From Anaerovirgula multivorans (GTDB lineage Bacteria > Bacillota > Clostridia > Peptostreptococcales > Natronincolaceae): a DNA stretch of 64,000 nt. Below are positions 45,746 to 55,084 of the stretch, piece after piece (positions within the stretch are counted from its first letter, which is position 1; each line of letters begins with the position of its first letter). The notes under the pieces were generated by a model that worked only from the letters and a program-made list of their open reading frames with translations, was not told where the DNA came from and searched no databases. The stretch is from NCBI RefSeq assembly GCF_900188145.1, contig NZ_FZOJ01000012.1:62001-126000 (forward strand), in the 5' to 3' direction. The translations under genes were made by a program, and so were the position numbers.

Positions 45746-46762
45746 TCAATCCCCTCTTTTCCAAACAGAGTCTTTTATTACTAGCTCTGGTTCTAATATG
45801 ATTTTGTTATCTACTGGATCGTTGTCCTTATTGACGATTTTTATAAGTAGCTCCATTGCTTTGTATCCCATCTCATAAATTGGTTGAGCTATGGTGGTTA
45901 TTTTAGGAGAAGTTACATTGGTTAAAAAAATATTATCGTATCCAGTAATAGATATTTCTCTAGGAACTTTTATTTTTCTGTCATTTAACATTTCTAAGGC
46001 ACCAATAGCCATAAGGTCATTTTCACAGGCTACTGCAGAAAATTTTTCCTTTAAGTCTAACAATGACTCCATGCATCTTTTTCCTCCACTAAGCTTATAA
46101 TCTCCCATAAAAATTAAGTTCTGATTTAAAGGTATGTTGTATTTACTAAGAGCACTTTTATAGCCTTCTAATCTACTATGGTTAAACTGTGATTTTTTTT
46201 CTCCAGCAATGTAAGCTATTTCTTTATGTCCATTCTGTATTAGATATTCTACGATTTTAAACATTCCTTTTTTCCCATCAGTAAAAATAAAAGGTATATC
46301 ATCAGATTCTACAATTCTATCCACAAATACAGTAGGTATCTTATGCCGTTTAAATAGTTGTAGATTTTCATCAATAGGATTTAATGTGGAGGTATAGATC
46401 ATTCCATCTACACATTTTTCCTTCAGTATCTCTATATAGGTTTTTTCTTTTTCAGGATTATCGTCAGTATTGCATAGGATGATATTATATCCATAACTAT
46501 TGGCAGCATCCTCTGCCCCCCTAACAATTCCAGGAAAAAAAGGATTGTTAATATCAGGCAAAATAAGGCCTATGATATTGGTTTTTTTCGTTATCATACT
46601 CCTAGCCAGACTACTTGGGACATAGTTATGCTTTTTCATAATATTTAAGATTTTTTCTCTTGTTTCTAGACTCATACCCTCATTTTTATTATTAATCACT
46701 CTAGAAACTGTGGCTATAGAAACATTCGCTTCTCTAGCAATATCTTTTATGGTAAATCTCAT
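45746..46762 (-). CDS. LacI-family transcription regulator
   Basis: The 338-residue repressor has the N-terminal helix-turn-helix (IKDIAREANVSIATVSRVIN), a hinge helix (PSSLARSM) and a ribose-binding-protein-like sensor domain (IGLILPDINNPFFPG). Context with ribokinase suggests RbsR-type sensing of ribose or a nucleoside. Likely targets are the tandem AAACGTTT operators at 56364-56389. Overlaps none; 3 bases after the ADP-ribosylglycohydrolase-like gene. Confidence 0.94.
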   Translation of the reverse strand: MRFTIKDIAREANVSIATVSRVINNKNEGMSLETREKILNIMKKHNYVPSSLARSMITKKTNIIGLILPDINNPFFPGIVRGAEDAANSYGYNIILCNTDDNPEKEKTYIEILKEKCVDGMIYTSTLNPIDENLQLFKRHKIPTVFVDRIVESDDIPFIFTDGKKGMFKIVEYLIQNGHKEIAYIAGEKKSQFNHSRLEGYKSALSKYNIPLNQNLIFMGDYKLSGGKRCMESLLDLKEKFSAVACENDLMAIGALEMLNDRKIKVPREISITGYDNIFLTNVTSPKITTIAQPIYEMGYKAMELLIKIVNKDNDPVDNKIILEPELVIKDSVWKRGD

Positions 46763-46765
46763 TCT

Positions 46766-48166
46766 TTATTCTCCCTTTTCAGCTTTTTTTATAGCCACAA
46801 TTGTTAATGCTGCTACCTCGCTGATTTTTAACTTTTCCATCCCTCTTACATAAGTATTTAAATCGTCACCAATGGGTTCTACCCACCTTTTATCTATACC
46901 CTTTAAACCATGAAGGATTCCGTAGATGGTTGCAATCTGTGCAGCATTACAATCTACATCCTGTCCTGCCATAGATATAATATGCATAGTCTCATCAAAA
47001 TCATTTCCTCCAAAATAAAGGGCGATCACTTCTGCTGCCGCATTAGGATAGGCATGAATCCAATTATACTTTTTAAACTTTTCTTCACAGGGCCTCCAAG
47101 CATCTTTCCAATGGTGATGTTTTTTACATTGGGTATAGGCAAAATCTATTACAGCGTAATACTCTGAATCCTTTGGAAGCATTTCTATTGTTTTTTCTAA
47201 TAAAATCCTTACATCTTCTTCAACAAAAGCTAGAGATACTAAGGTTGCATTAAAAATCTCCCCAATAACACCATTGTTATGATGAGAAATAACAGCATCC
47301 AGCCAAGCTAGTCTGGCTGCTTCCTCTGGATTTCCAGGTGCCACCATGCCACAGATAGCTCCTCTCATTTGAGCCCCTATCCACTCACGATAATAGTTAT
47401 TGAATTTTCCACTTAAAGGCGGATATACACCAGATCTTATGTTCTTTAATGCAATGTCTTCCGCTGACCAACCCATGGGAATCATCCCAACCCATTCTTC
47501 AGCAATATCTTCAGAGGTAATAGCATATCCCTTTTCATAGAAGGCTTTTAAAAAAGCCAATTCAAAGGTAATATCATCATTGTAAGTGTTTGGTTTTCTT
47601 ACATAACCCCATATCTCTCCGAAGGTCTTCTCAATATTATCTGTTGTATATCCTTCAATAGCAGTTCCTAAAGCTCCTCCACATATTTGTGCCAACCATC
47701 CAGCTAATATTTTCTCTTGAAAAGATTCTCCATCAAAATCAAGTTTAGGATAGTTCACAAAGCTTACTGATCTTTTATAATCCTCCCAATCCTCATACTG
47801 CTTATATTGCCAATAATCTGCACTTAGATCTTTTTTTGCCTCATTTAGGATATGATAGATTTTAGCAGATACTTTATTTAAACTTATAATATCCTCCTCT
47901 TCCAATGCTTTTAAGCCTTGAGGTATAAGTTTTTCCGCTTCCTCAACATAGTAACCCATGTTCTCCATAGATTGTATAGCACCTATGATAATTCTCTCTG
48001 GAGCATAGGAGCCTGGTACATTACTTTTCCATTGAAGCTTTAATTTTGCTACTTCATAGTCTCCTGCAAACTCTGCTCCTTCTTCCCACGTTTGATCTTC
48101 TTCCTCTAAAACAACAGGAATAGCATTTTGCATTAATTCATGTTCCATTTCCCAAGCTTTCCTCAT
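46766..48166 (-). CDS. ADP-ribosylglycohydrolase-family protein
   Basis: This is a 466-residue protein. The C-terminal two thirds has the ARH fold signatures: GALGTAIEGYTTDN, NTYNDDITFE (acidic metal pair), and GQDVDCNAAQIATIYG (second metal site). An N-terminal extension of about 150 residues is unassigned. ARH enzymes cut ADP-ribose-type N-glycosidic bonds; in this operon the substrate may instead be a nucleoside or a modified ribose. That is inference. Confidence 0.85.
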   Translation of the reverse strand: MRKAWEMEHELMQNAIPVVLEEEDQTWEEGAEFAGDYEVAKLKLQWKSNVPGSYAPERIIIGAIQSMENMGYYVEEAEKLIPQGLKALEEEDIISLNKVSAKIYHILNEAKKDLSADYWQYKQYEDWEDYKRSVSFVNYPKLDFDGESFQEKILAGWLAQICGGALGTAIEGYTTDNIEKTFGEIWGYVRKPNTYNDDITFELAFLKAFYEKGYAITSEDIAEEWVGMIPMGWSAEDIALKNIRSGVYPPLSGKFNNYYREWIGAQMRGAICGMVAPGNPEEAARLAWLDAVISHHNNGVIGEIFNATLVSLAFVEEDVRILLEKTIEMLPKDSEYYAVIDFAYTQCKKHHHWKDAWRPCEEKFKKYNWIHAYPNAAAEVIALYFGGNDFDETMHIISMAGQDVDCNAAQIATIYGILHGLKGIDKRWVEPIGDDLNTYVRGMEKLKISEVAALTIVAIKKAEKGE

Positions 48167-48181
48167 CCCTAAGTCCTCCTT

Positions 48182-49474
48182 TTAATAGTTGACTTTTTTC
48201 TCTCCCTTTCCTCTACTTAAAATATCTTGACAGCATTGCTTAAGCCCCTCTTTTATAGCATTATTCATGAACAATACTTCGTTGTTCTTTTTTACAAATT
48301 TGCCATCTATAATGGAATGAACTATATTTTTGCTTTCACCACTATAAAGAATGGAGGCTAGAGGATTGTAGACAGGATAGGTATTGCTCTTATGTAAATC
48401 CCATATTAATAAGTCCGCAGCATACCCTTCCTTCAAAATCCCAGATTTAAAAGACAGCGCTTCATGCCCCTTCATTAGTATCTGCCACATCTCTTTAAGG
48501 GTAAAGGCTCTAGCATTGTCATTTAATTTCCCCAGTAATGCCAGCAACCTTACTTGTTCTAGTGGATTTAAGGTGTTGGAGCTGGCAGCCCCATCAGTAC
48601 CTATGCATAAGGACAATTCATGAGATTTTTCCCATATCCTCCCAATACCCATCCCTAGCTTCATATAGGTTTTTGGACTTACAGCTATGTAGGTTTTCTC
48701 ATTTAAGTATTTCCTATCTTCTTCTGTTATCCATAGTCCGTGTCCTATAATAACAGGAATCTCAAATCCTCCCACCTCCTTCAATACTTCAAAAGGAGTT
48801 TTTTTATAAAGCTTTAAGCTTTCCTCTACCTGCTCTTTTGTTTCTGATAGATGTATATGAATTCCTACTTCTAATTCTTTAGCTTTTTTAATGATTTTTT
48901 TTAACGTGTCTAGGGGACAGGTATAGGGTGAATGGGGACCCATTCTTAGCTTTAGTCGATTGTTTTCATTTCTTCTTTTCTCAATAAGAAGCGTTACACT
49001 TTCAAAGCTTTCTTCAAAGTTATCGGTTATTCCAAATAAAGTCGGTGCAATATCCCCTCTAATGCCACTTTCAATAACCGCATCACAAATTGCCTCTGCA
49101 TAAAAATAGTGATCTGCAAAGGCAGTTACACCATTATCCATCATCTCATGAATCCCTAGCAAAGCTCCATAATAAACATGCTGAGCTGTAAATTGGCTTT
49201 CATAGGGAAATATCTCTTTATTAAACCAATCTTCTATATAGACATCTTCTGCTAAACCCCTCAGTATTCCCATAGGAACATGGGTATGTAGATTTACAAA
49301 GCCAGGGGTAATGAAGTGATCACTACAATCTAGAACTTCCTGTCCATCCTCTTGGCAATTTTCTGTTATTTTTACTATTTTCCCCTTGAGAATACAGATA
49401 TTTCTACCATAAGATATGGTTCCCTCTTCATCAATCATGTTAGTATTTTTTAATACAATATCATAATAATTCAT
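48182..49474 (-). CDS. Amidohydrolase, nucleoside/base deaminase type
   Basis: The 430-residue metal enzyme has NLHTHVPMGILRG (metal HxH), HIHLSETKEQ, VIIGHGLWI and SIGTDGAASSN-type end (CIGTDGAASSNTL), the pattern of the ATZ/TRZ (chlorohydrolase, SAH/MTA deaminase, guanine deaminase) group. In this operon deamination of adenosine-type compounds or guanine is likely. Its start overlaps the end of the nucleoside hydrolase by 14 bases. Confidence 0.9.
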   Translation of the reverse strand: MNYYDIVLKNTNMIDEEGTISYGRNICILKGKIVKITENCQEDGQEVLDCSDHFITPGFVNLHTHVPMGILRGLAEDVYIEDWFNKEIFPYESQFTAQHVYYGALLGIHEMMDNGVTAFADHYFYAEAICDAVIESGIRGDIAPTLFGITDNFEESFESVTLLIEKRRNENNRLKLRMGPHSPYTCPLDTLKKIIKKAKELEVGIHIHLSETKEQVEESLKLYKKTPFEVLKEVGGFEIPVIIGHGLWITEEDRKYLNEKTYIAVSPKTYMKLGMGIGRIWEKSHELSLCIGTDGAASSNTLNPLEQVRLLALLGKLNDNARAFTLKEMWQILMKGHEALSFKSGILKEGYAADLLIWDLHKSNTYPVYNPLASILYSGESKNIVHSIIDGKFVKKNNEVLFMNNAIKEGLKQCCQDILSRGKGEKKVNY

Positions 49475-50399
49475 AAGTCTTCATCATCTCCTTAAGCATA
49501 TCAATAAATCTTAATCTATCAACACCTAAGGCTACTTCTACATTGGGGCTGTTTTTCGTGACTTTATTTAAATCCACCACCGTTTTCCCATAGGTGAAGA
49601 AGCCCTCCTTTTCAACAGCTACATAATAATGCTTTTTCTGGATAATGGTTGGATCAATCACAGCAGCCACTGCAACAGCATCATGCATGATGGCAGCTTC
49701 AAGACCAGCCACTTTTTTCTGAAAGGCCAGATTTTCCTTTAAAATTATCTTTAGAGTTTCAGAAATCACATTTTTCCTAGAAGTAAGGTTTTCTATATCC
49801 TCTTCATAAAGAAGTGCTTGATGGGTTGCATCTAACCCCACCATGGTTATAGGTATCCCAGACTGAAATACAATATCTGCCGCCTCTGGATCTACATATA
49901 TATTAAATTCCGCCGAAGGAGTGACATTCCCTAAAAAACAAGCCCCTCCCATTAAAGTGACTTTCTTGATTTTTTTCTTGATATCAGGATATTTTATCAA
50001 TGTGATAGCTATGTTGGTAAGTGGTCCTAATGCTATTATTTCAAGTTCACCATCCCAAGCTTCAGCTTCTTCATGAATAAGATCCCAAGCCTTCTTTTCA
50101 TAGAACTTCAGCTTACTTTCCTTCAACACTACAGGTCCTAACCCTGTTTTTCCATGGACTTCTTCAGCAGTTTTTAATGATCTTAGTAATGGTTTGGGAG
50201 CTCCCTTTGCTATTTTTGCATTTTTCCCTATATGGCCTACTAAATCCAATGCATTTCTTGTAGTTCTATCTACATTTACATTTCCAGCTATAGTTGTAAT
50301 GCCTCTAACATCTAAAATCTTCTCCTGTGAGAAGGCTAAAAATATGGCTACTGCATCATCAATTCCTGGATCCGTATCAATAATTACAGGTGTTTTCAT
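49461..50399 (-). CDS. Nucleoside hydrolase (IUNH family) 1
   Basis: The 312-residue enzyme splits ribonucleosides to base and ribose. The calcium-binding aspartates are in IIDTDPGIDDAVA; LGPLTNIAI, MGGA, EFNIYVDPEAA and HDAVAVA complete the family set. It is about 45% like its neighbour at 50413 by eye, so the pair are paralogues with perhaps different base preferences. Confidence 0.94.
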   Translation of the reverse strand: MKTPVIIDTDPGIDDAVAIFLAFSQEKILDVRGITTIAGNVNVDRTTRNALDLVGHIGKNAKIAKGAPKPLLRSLKTAEEVHGKTGLGPVVLKESKLKFYEKKAWDLIHEEAEAWDGELEIIALGPLTNIAITLIKYPDIKKKIKKVTLMGGACFLGNVTPSAEFNIYVDPEAADIVFQSGIPITMVGLDATHQALLYEEDIENLTSRKNVISETLKIILKENLAFQKKVAGLEAAIMHDAVAVAAVIDPTIIQKKHYYVAVEKEGFFTYGKTVVDLNKVTKNSPNVEVALGVDRLRFIDMLKEMMKTYELL

Positions 50400-50412
50400 A
50401 GCTGTTCCTCCT

Positions 50413-51339
50413 TTATTGGTAGAATTTCATTGCCTCAACCAACATGTCAACAAATTTTTCTCTATCAATATCAAAAGCAACCTCTGCATTTTTTTCCTTT
50501 TTTAAAACATCATGATAGTCCACCACTGTTGCTCCTAGTGTATGGATTCCTGTTGTTTCAATATCTACATGGAGTTTTTTTGTGTTTATAATGGTAGGAT
50601 CGATCACCCAAGCTACTGCACATGGGTCATGAAGAGGACTTCCTTCAAAACCTGTGTCCATGTGGAACTTGGCAAAAAACTCTAGAAGCTCCGCCACCAT
50701 AACAGCTACCTTCCCCCCTACACTTCTAATTCTCTCTATATCTTCCTCATAGATTAAGGCCCTATGGGTTACATCTAGTCCACACATGGTAATAGGTATC
50801 CCTGACTTAAAAACAATATCTGCTGCCTCTGGATCTACTAGTATATTAAACTCTGCCGCAGGACTCCAATTTCCACCAACGCAAGCCCCTCCCATAAGAG
50901 AAATTCGCTCGATTTTATTCTTCAACTCCGGATAACATAAAATAAACTTCGCTATATTTGTTAAAGCACCGGTTGGAATTAAAGTAATCCTCTCATCACT
51001 TTCCCTCACAACCTTTGCTATAAGCTCTATGGCAGATAAATCTACTGGTTTTAAGGTAGCTTCTGGCAATTCAGGACCATCTAATCCACTATCTCCATGA
51101 ACTTCTGGGGCAGTGATTAGCTCCCGCATCAAAGGCTTCTCAGCCCCTCTAGCAACAGGTGCTTCTATATTGGCAAAGCTTAATACCCTTAAGGCATTAT
51201 TTAATGTTTTTTCCTGGGTTTGATTTCCTGCAACAATCGTTACTGCCTTTACCTCCAGTTTATCACTAGCAAAGGCCAATAAAAGGGCGATGGCATCATC
51301 ATGCCCAGGGTCACAATCCATAATCACTGGTTTCTTCAT
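50413..51339 (-). CDS. Nucleoside hydrolase (IUNH family) 2
   Basis: The 308-residue paralogue has VIMDCDPGHDDAIALLLAF, TGALTNIAKF, MGGACVGGN, EFNILVDPEAA and HDPCAVAWV. It overlaps the upstream permease by four bases (ATGA), a sign of coupled translation. Confidence 0.95.
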   Translation of the reverse strand: MKKPVIMDCDPGHDDAIALLLAFASDKLEVKAVTIVAGNQTQEKTLNNALRVLSFANIEAPVARGAEKPLMRELITAPEVHGDSGLDGPELPEATLKPVDLSAIELIAKVVRESDERITLIPTGALTNIAKFILCYPELKNKIERISLMGGACVGGNWSPAAEFNILVDPEAADIVFKSGIPITMCGLDVTHRALIYEEDIERIRSVGGKVAVMVAELLEFFAKFHMDTGFEGSPLHDPCAVAWVIDPTIINTKKLHVDIETTGIHTLGATVVDYHDVLKKEKNAEVAFDIDREKFVDMLVEAMKFYQ

Positions 51340-52268
51340 ACCTGGTTCCTCCTATATTTCTTAATTTTGTTGTTTTGTTTTATCGAATAAATGACTAATC
51401 CCAAAATAGTGGTTACATAGGGAATCATTTGTACAAACTCTGCTGGTACCCTTAAGGATTGCATCACATTAGATAAGGCATCTGCAAAACCAAATATTAT
51501 AGCTGCCAAAAATGTTCCTAAAGGAGTCCCTCTTCCCATAGCTTCCGCAGCAAGGGCTATAAACCCTCTTCCTGCCGTCATATCTCTGGAAAACCAAGAA
51601 ACGTAGCCCATTGACATATAAGCTCCTCCTAAACCTGCAAGGGCACCACTGATCATTAACGCCATGTACTGTATCCTTCTTACACTGATCCCTACTGAAT
51701 CAGCTGCATTTGGAGTTTCTCCCACTGCTCTTATTCTAAGCCCCAAAGGCGTTTTATATAAAAACAGATGAATTAAAAATACACATAGTAAAGAGACATA
51801 GGTCAAAATATTATGTCCTGATAAGATTTCTCCTAACACAGGTATGCTATTGATCAATGGAATAGAAATTTCTGGCACCACCTTGCTCTGTAGTGATACA
51901 GAAATACCCTTGTCTTGTGCCGCTAAAAACAATAGAAATACTGTCCCTCCACTGGAAAAGAGATTAAGCGCAATCCCCGTCAAAATAATATCAGATTTAA
52001 GGTTTAAGGAGAAATAAGCTAATACCAAAGATAATAAAACTCCGGTAGCAACTGCACATAATACTCCTATGAGTACACTTTGGGTAAAGGCACTGGAAAT
52101 CACCCCCATTAGAGCTGCAAAAAGCATAATTCCCTCTAATCCTATATTAATAACACCTGCTTTATCTGATATGATGGCTGCTAAAGATGCGAATAGTATG
52201 GGGGTTGTTACCCTTAAGACTGAGTAGGCAAAACTGGTTGAAAATATGATCGGCAATAAATTTTCCAT
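51336..52268 (-). CDS. Nucleoside ABC transporter permease (NupQ-like)
   Basis: The 310-residue membrane protein of the BPD_transp_2 family has eight or so helices; GLEGIMLFAALMGV, LRIRAVGETPNAADSVGI (coupling helix) and GGAYMSMGYVSWF are typical of YufQ/NupQ permeases. Pairs with the permease at 52272. Confidence 0.93.
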   Translation of the reverse strand: MENLLPIIFSTSFAYSVLRVTTPILFASLAAIISDKAGVINIGLEGIMLFAALMGVISSAFTQSVLIGVLCAVATGVLLSLVLAYFSLNLKSDIILTGIALNLFSSGGTVFLLFLAAQDKGISVSLQSKVVPEISIPLINSIPVLGEILSGHNILTYVSLLCVFLIHLFLYKTPLGLRIRAVGETPNAADSVGISVRRIQYMALMISGALAGLGGAYMSMGYVSWFSRDMTAGRGFIALAAEAMGRGTPLGTFLAAIIFGFADALSNVMQSLRVPAEFVQMIPYVTTILGLVIYSIKQNNKIKKYRRNQV

Positions 52269-52271
52269 CTA

Positions 52272-53345
52272 CTATCCCTCCTTAACAGCAAGTTTTTCTT
52301 GAGAATTTTTAATAATTCTTTTATGTTGCCATTTTGCCAAAAATCTTTTTGCTGCTATTAATACAATAATAATTGCTTGTATCGCAGATATAACTTCACT
52401 TGGAACATCTGTCATTCTTGCCATGATATCTGCACCTACCCTTAGATAAGCTAAAAAGAAGGCCGCAATGGGTACAAAAATTGGATTATTTCTAGCTAAT
52501 ATTGCAATAATAATTCCGTCAAATCCATATCCTGGCAAAGCAGACCATTGAAATCTTTGGTACATCCCCAGTATTTCTGTAGCACCTCCTATGCCTGCTA
52601 TCAAACCGCCTATAACCTGAGAATAGATGATAACTCTTTTCGTATTGATACCAGAATATTTTGCAAAACTTTCGTTTAATCCCGTCATTCTTAAAGCATA
52701 ACCCCATTTTGTTCTATACATAAATAAATAGGTGAGGGCAATAAATAATATAGCAATAAATAGACCAGAATGAATTCTTGTTCCAGCCAATATTTTCTTT
52801 AACATAGCTGTCTCAGGAAACACATAAGAACCAATCATGCCAGCATTAGGATCTCTTATGGTGCTTTTCATCATATATAATCCTAGGTATAAACAGACAT
52901 AGTTTAGCATTAAAGAGGAAACCAACTCATTGGCATTCCATTTTACCTTTAAAAAACCCGGAAGTAAACCAACAAGACCTCCAACAACGCCTCCAAATAA
53001 AATAGCTGCAAAAGGATGTATTCCCGCTGGGAGAAGAAATTTAACCGCTATAAAGGAAGCCGCCACGCCACCAACATAAAAAGCTCCCTCCCCGATCATA
53101 TTAAACTGCTTTGCCTGAAACATAACACACACCGCTAAGCCAGAAAAAACGAAGGGAATCGTCATCTCTATTACGTTTCCAAATCGTCTTATGGAGGAAA
53201 AGGGACCTGTTAAAAAAGAGGTTAAGGCATCTACTGGTTGCTTACTTACTAATAAAATAATAAGTAGTGCTAGCGTCATTGCCATCAAAATTGCCACAAA
53301 GGTTCTTATGATCTCAAATTGTGTTTCAATTTTTTTATTACTCAT
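52272..53345 (-). CDS. Nucleoside ABC transporter permease (NupP-like)
   Basis: The 357-residue partner permease has GEGAFYVGGVAASF, ALRMTGLNESFAKYSGI (coupling helix) and GIGGATEILGMYQRF. ATG at 53345 follows GGAGGG by six bases and overlaps the ATPase stop by eight bases. Confidence 0.93.
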   Translation of the reverse strand: MSNKKIETQFEIIRTFVAILMAMTLALLIILLVSKQPVDALTSFLTGPFSSIRRFGNVIEMTIPFVFSGLAVCVMFQAKQFNMIGEGAFYVGGVAASFIAVKFLLPAGIHPFAAILFGGVVGGLVGLLPGFLKVKWNANELVSSLMLNYVCLYLGLYMMKSTIRDPNAGMIGSYVFPETAMLKKILAGTRIHSGLFIAILFIALTYLFMYRTKWGYALRMTGLNESFAKYSGINTKRVIIYSQVIGGLIAGIGGATEILGMYQRFQWSALPGYGFDGIIIAILARNNPIFVPIAAFFLAYLRVGADIMARMTDVPSEVISAIQAIIIVLIAAKRFLAKWQHKRIIKNSQEKLAVKEG

Positions 53346-54900
53346 TCTCAACCCTCCTTTTTTCCTCGAAAACTTGCTTCTTTATTCCTAGCATGTACAT
53401 ACCTAACTCCTCTTCCGTAACCTTAGTGCTATCTTCAAAAGAAGCTACTACTTCACCACCATACATTACCAGCAAACGATCACTTAATTCCATCACTTCA
53501 TTTAAATCAGAAGATATCAATAAAACGCCAACACCTTCATCTCGAAGCTGAATCAATTTTTCATAGATAAACTCAATAGCACCTACATCTATTCCTCTAG
53601 TTGGTTGGTTGGCTATGATAATTTTGGGGGATGAGGAAAATTCTCTTGCAACAACAACTTTTTGTATATTTCCCCCCGAAAGCATTTTCACCGGCTGTTG
53701 TCCATTATCGCATTTCACTTTATAATCATCAATAAGCTGTTTAACGAGGGATTGTATTTTTCTTATTTTTAGGAGCCCTTTATTATTAAGATCTTTATTA
53801 TCAAACCTATCAGAAATAATGTTTTCCTCAATAGAGGCAAACTCTGCAACCCCATAAGTCATTCTATCCTCTGAGATGTGGGAGATGCCTAAATCCCTTA
53901 TTTGTTTTATCGTTAAATCCCTAATTTCCTTATCACAAATAACAATACTGCCTTCATCATATTGATCTAGTCCTGTAATCAATTCTATTAATTCTCTTTG
54001 TCCATTACCTTCAACTCCAGCTATTCCTACAATTTCTCCTTCTCTGACAAAAAAACTTATTTTATTTAATATGTTTTTCCCCATAACATCTATATGGTTT
54101 ACTTCTTTTACCTTTAAAACAATTTCCTTAGGTTTTGCTGGTGTTTTATCAATTTTTAAAACAACATCACGGCCTACCATAAGCCTTGATATTTCTTCCT
54201 GGGTTACATCCTTGACATGGTGTACTCCTACACTTCGTCCACCTCTTAATATAGTGATCCTATCACAAATTTCTTTTATTTCTTTTAATTTATGGGAAAT
54301 AAAAATAATAGTATGTCCTTTTTCTTTCAAGGTAACTAATTCTTCGAACAATTCCTTTGTTTCCTGTGGTGTTAAAACTGCTGTGGGCTCGTCCAATATT
54401 AAAATCTCTGCTCCCCTAAGAAGTGCCTTTAATATTTCTACTTTTTGCTTCATGCCTACTGGTAAGTCTTCTATTTTTGCCTCCGGATCAACAATAAGGT
54501 TATACTTTTTAGAAATCTCTTCCGTTATAGCTACTGCCTTTTTAAAATCAATGAAGCCATTTTTTCTTGGTTCTATTCCCAACACCATATTCTCTGCTAT
54601 AGTTAAGGATGGAACTAGCATAAAATGTTGATGTACCATGCCTATCCCATTTTTTATAGCTGTTGTAGGGGAATCTATTTTTATGGCTTTCCCGTTAATA
54701 AAAATTTCTCCCTCTTCAGGGGTTTCAAGTCCAAAAAGCATTTTCATAAGCGTACTTTTTCCTGCACCATTTTCACCCATTAAAGCATGGATTTCTCCTT
54801 CGTTTACAGAAAAATTTACATCTTTATTTGCTACTATACCATTGGGATATACCTTGGTTATGTTTTTCATTAATAATATTTCATTTCCCAAGTCCGTCAC
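53338..54900 (-). CDS. Nucleoside ABC transporter ATPase (NupO-like)
   Basis: The 520-residue protein has two nucleotide-binding domains. The first has Walker A GENGAGKSTLMK and LILDEPTAV; the second a degenerate loop GVEGNGQRELIE and signature LSGGNIQKVVVARE. This double-domain form is typical of BMP-dependent nucleoside and sugar importers. A hairpin precedes it (54926-54953). Confidence 0.95.
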   Translation of the reverse strand: MTDLGNEILLMKNITKVYPNGIVANKDVNFSVNEGEIHALMGENGAGKSTLMKMLFGLETPEEGEIFINGKAIKIDSPTTAIKNGIGMVHQHFMLVPSLTIAENMVLGIEPRKNGFIDFKKAVAITEEISKKYNLIVDPEAKIEDLPVGMKQKVEILKALLRGAEILILDEPTAVLTPQETKELFEELVTLKEKGHTIIFISHKLKEIKEICDRITILRGGRSVGVHHVKDVTQEEISRLMVGRDVVLKIDKTPAKPKEIVLKVKEVNHIDVMGKNILNKISFFVREGEIVGIAGVEGNGQRELIELITGLDQYDEGSIVICDKEIRDLTIKQIRDLGISHISEDRMTYGVAEFASIEENIISDRFDNKDLNNKGLLKIRKIQSLVKQLIDDYKVKCDNGQQPVKMLSGGNIQKVVVAREFSSSPKIIIANQPTRGIDVGAIEFIYEKLIQLRDEGVGVLLISSDLNEVMELSDRLLVMYGGEVVASFEDSTKVTEEELGMYMLGIKKQVFEEKRRVENE

Positions 54901-54925
54901 CTCAACTTTAAAGTTCTATTTAAAA

Positions 54926-54953
54926 GATATGCACTGGTTCACCAGTGCATATC
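54926..54953 (-). terminator. Attenuator hairpin between the lipoprotein and ATPase genes
   Basis: GATATGCACTGG and CCAGTGCATATC form a 12-pair stem with a four-base loop followed on the minus strand by TTTTAAAT. It probably lets most transcripts stop after the binding-protein gene, giving excess lipoprotein. Confidence 0.7.
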
Positions 54954-55084
54954 CTAAATCCCTTGAAAAACCTCCACCTTTTGGCTACTTCTAAAAGCCA
55001 ACCCCCTTACGTACTTTTTTTATATACTAGGGTCATCAGGTTTTTTGTATCTCGAATGTAAATATTTTTGAACAAGCTATTTCT

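Noticed and set aside
54071..54631. Long plus-strand reading frame opposite the ABC ATPase
   Set aside because: It is the antisense shadow of a well-conserved gene with no ribosome site or recognisable protein features; the same holds for the other opposite-strand frames.
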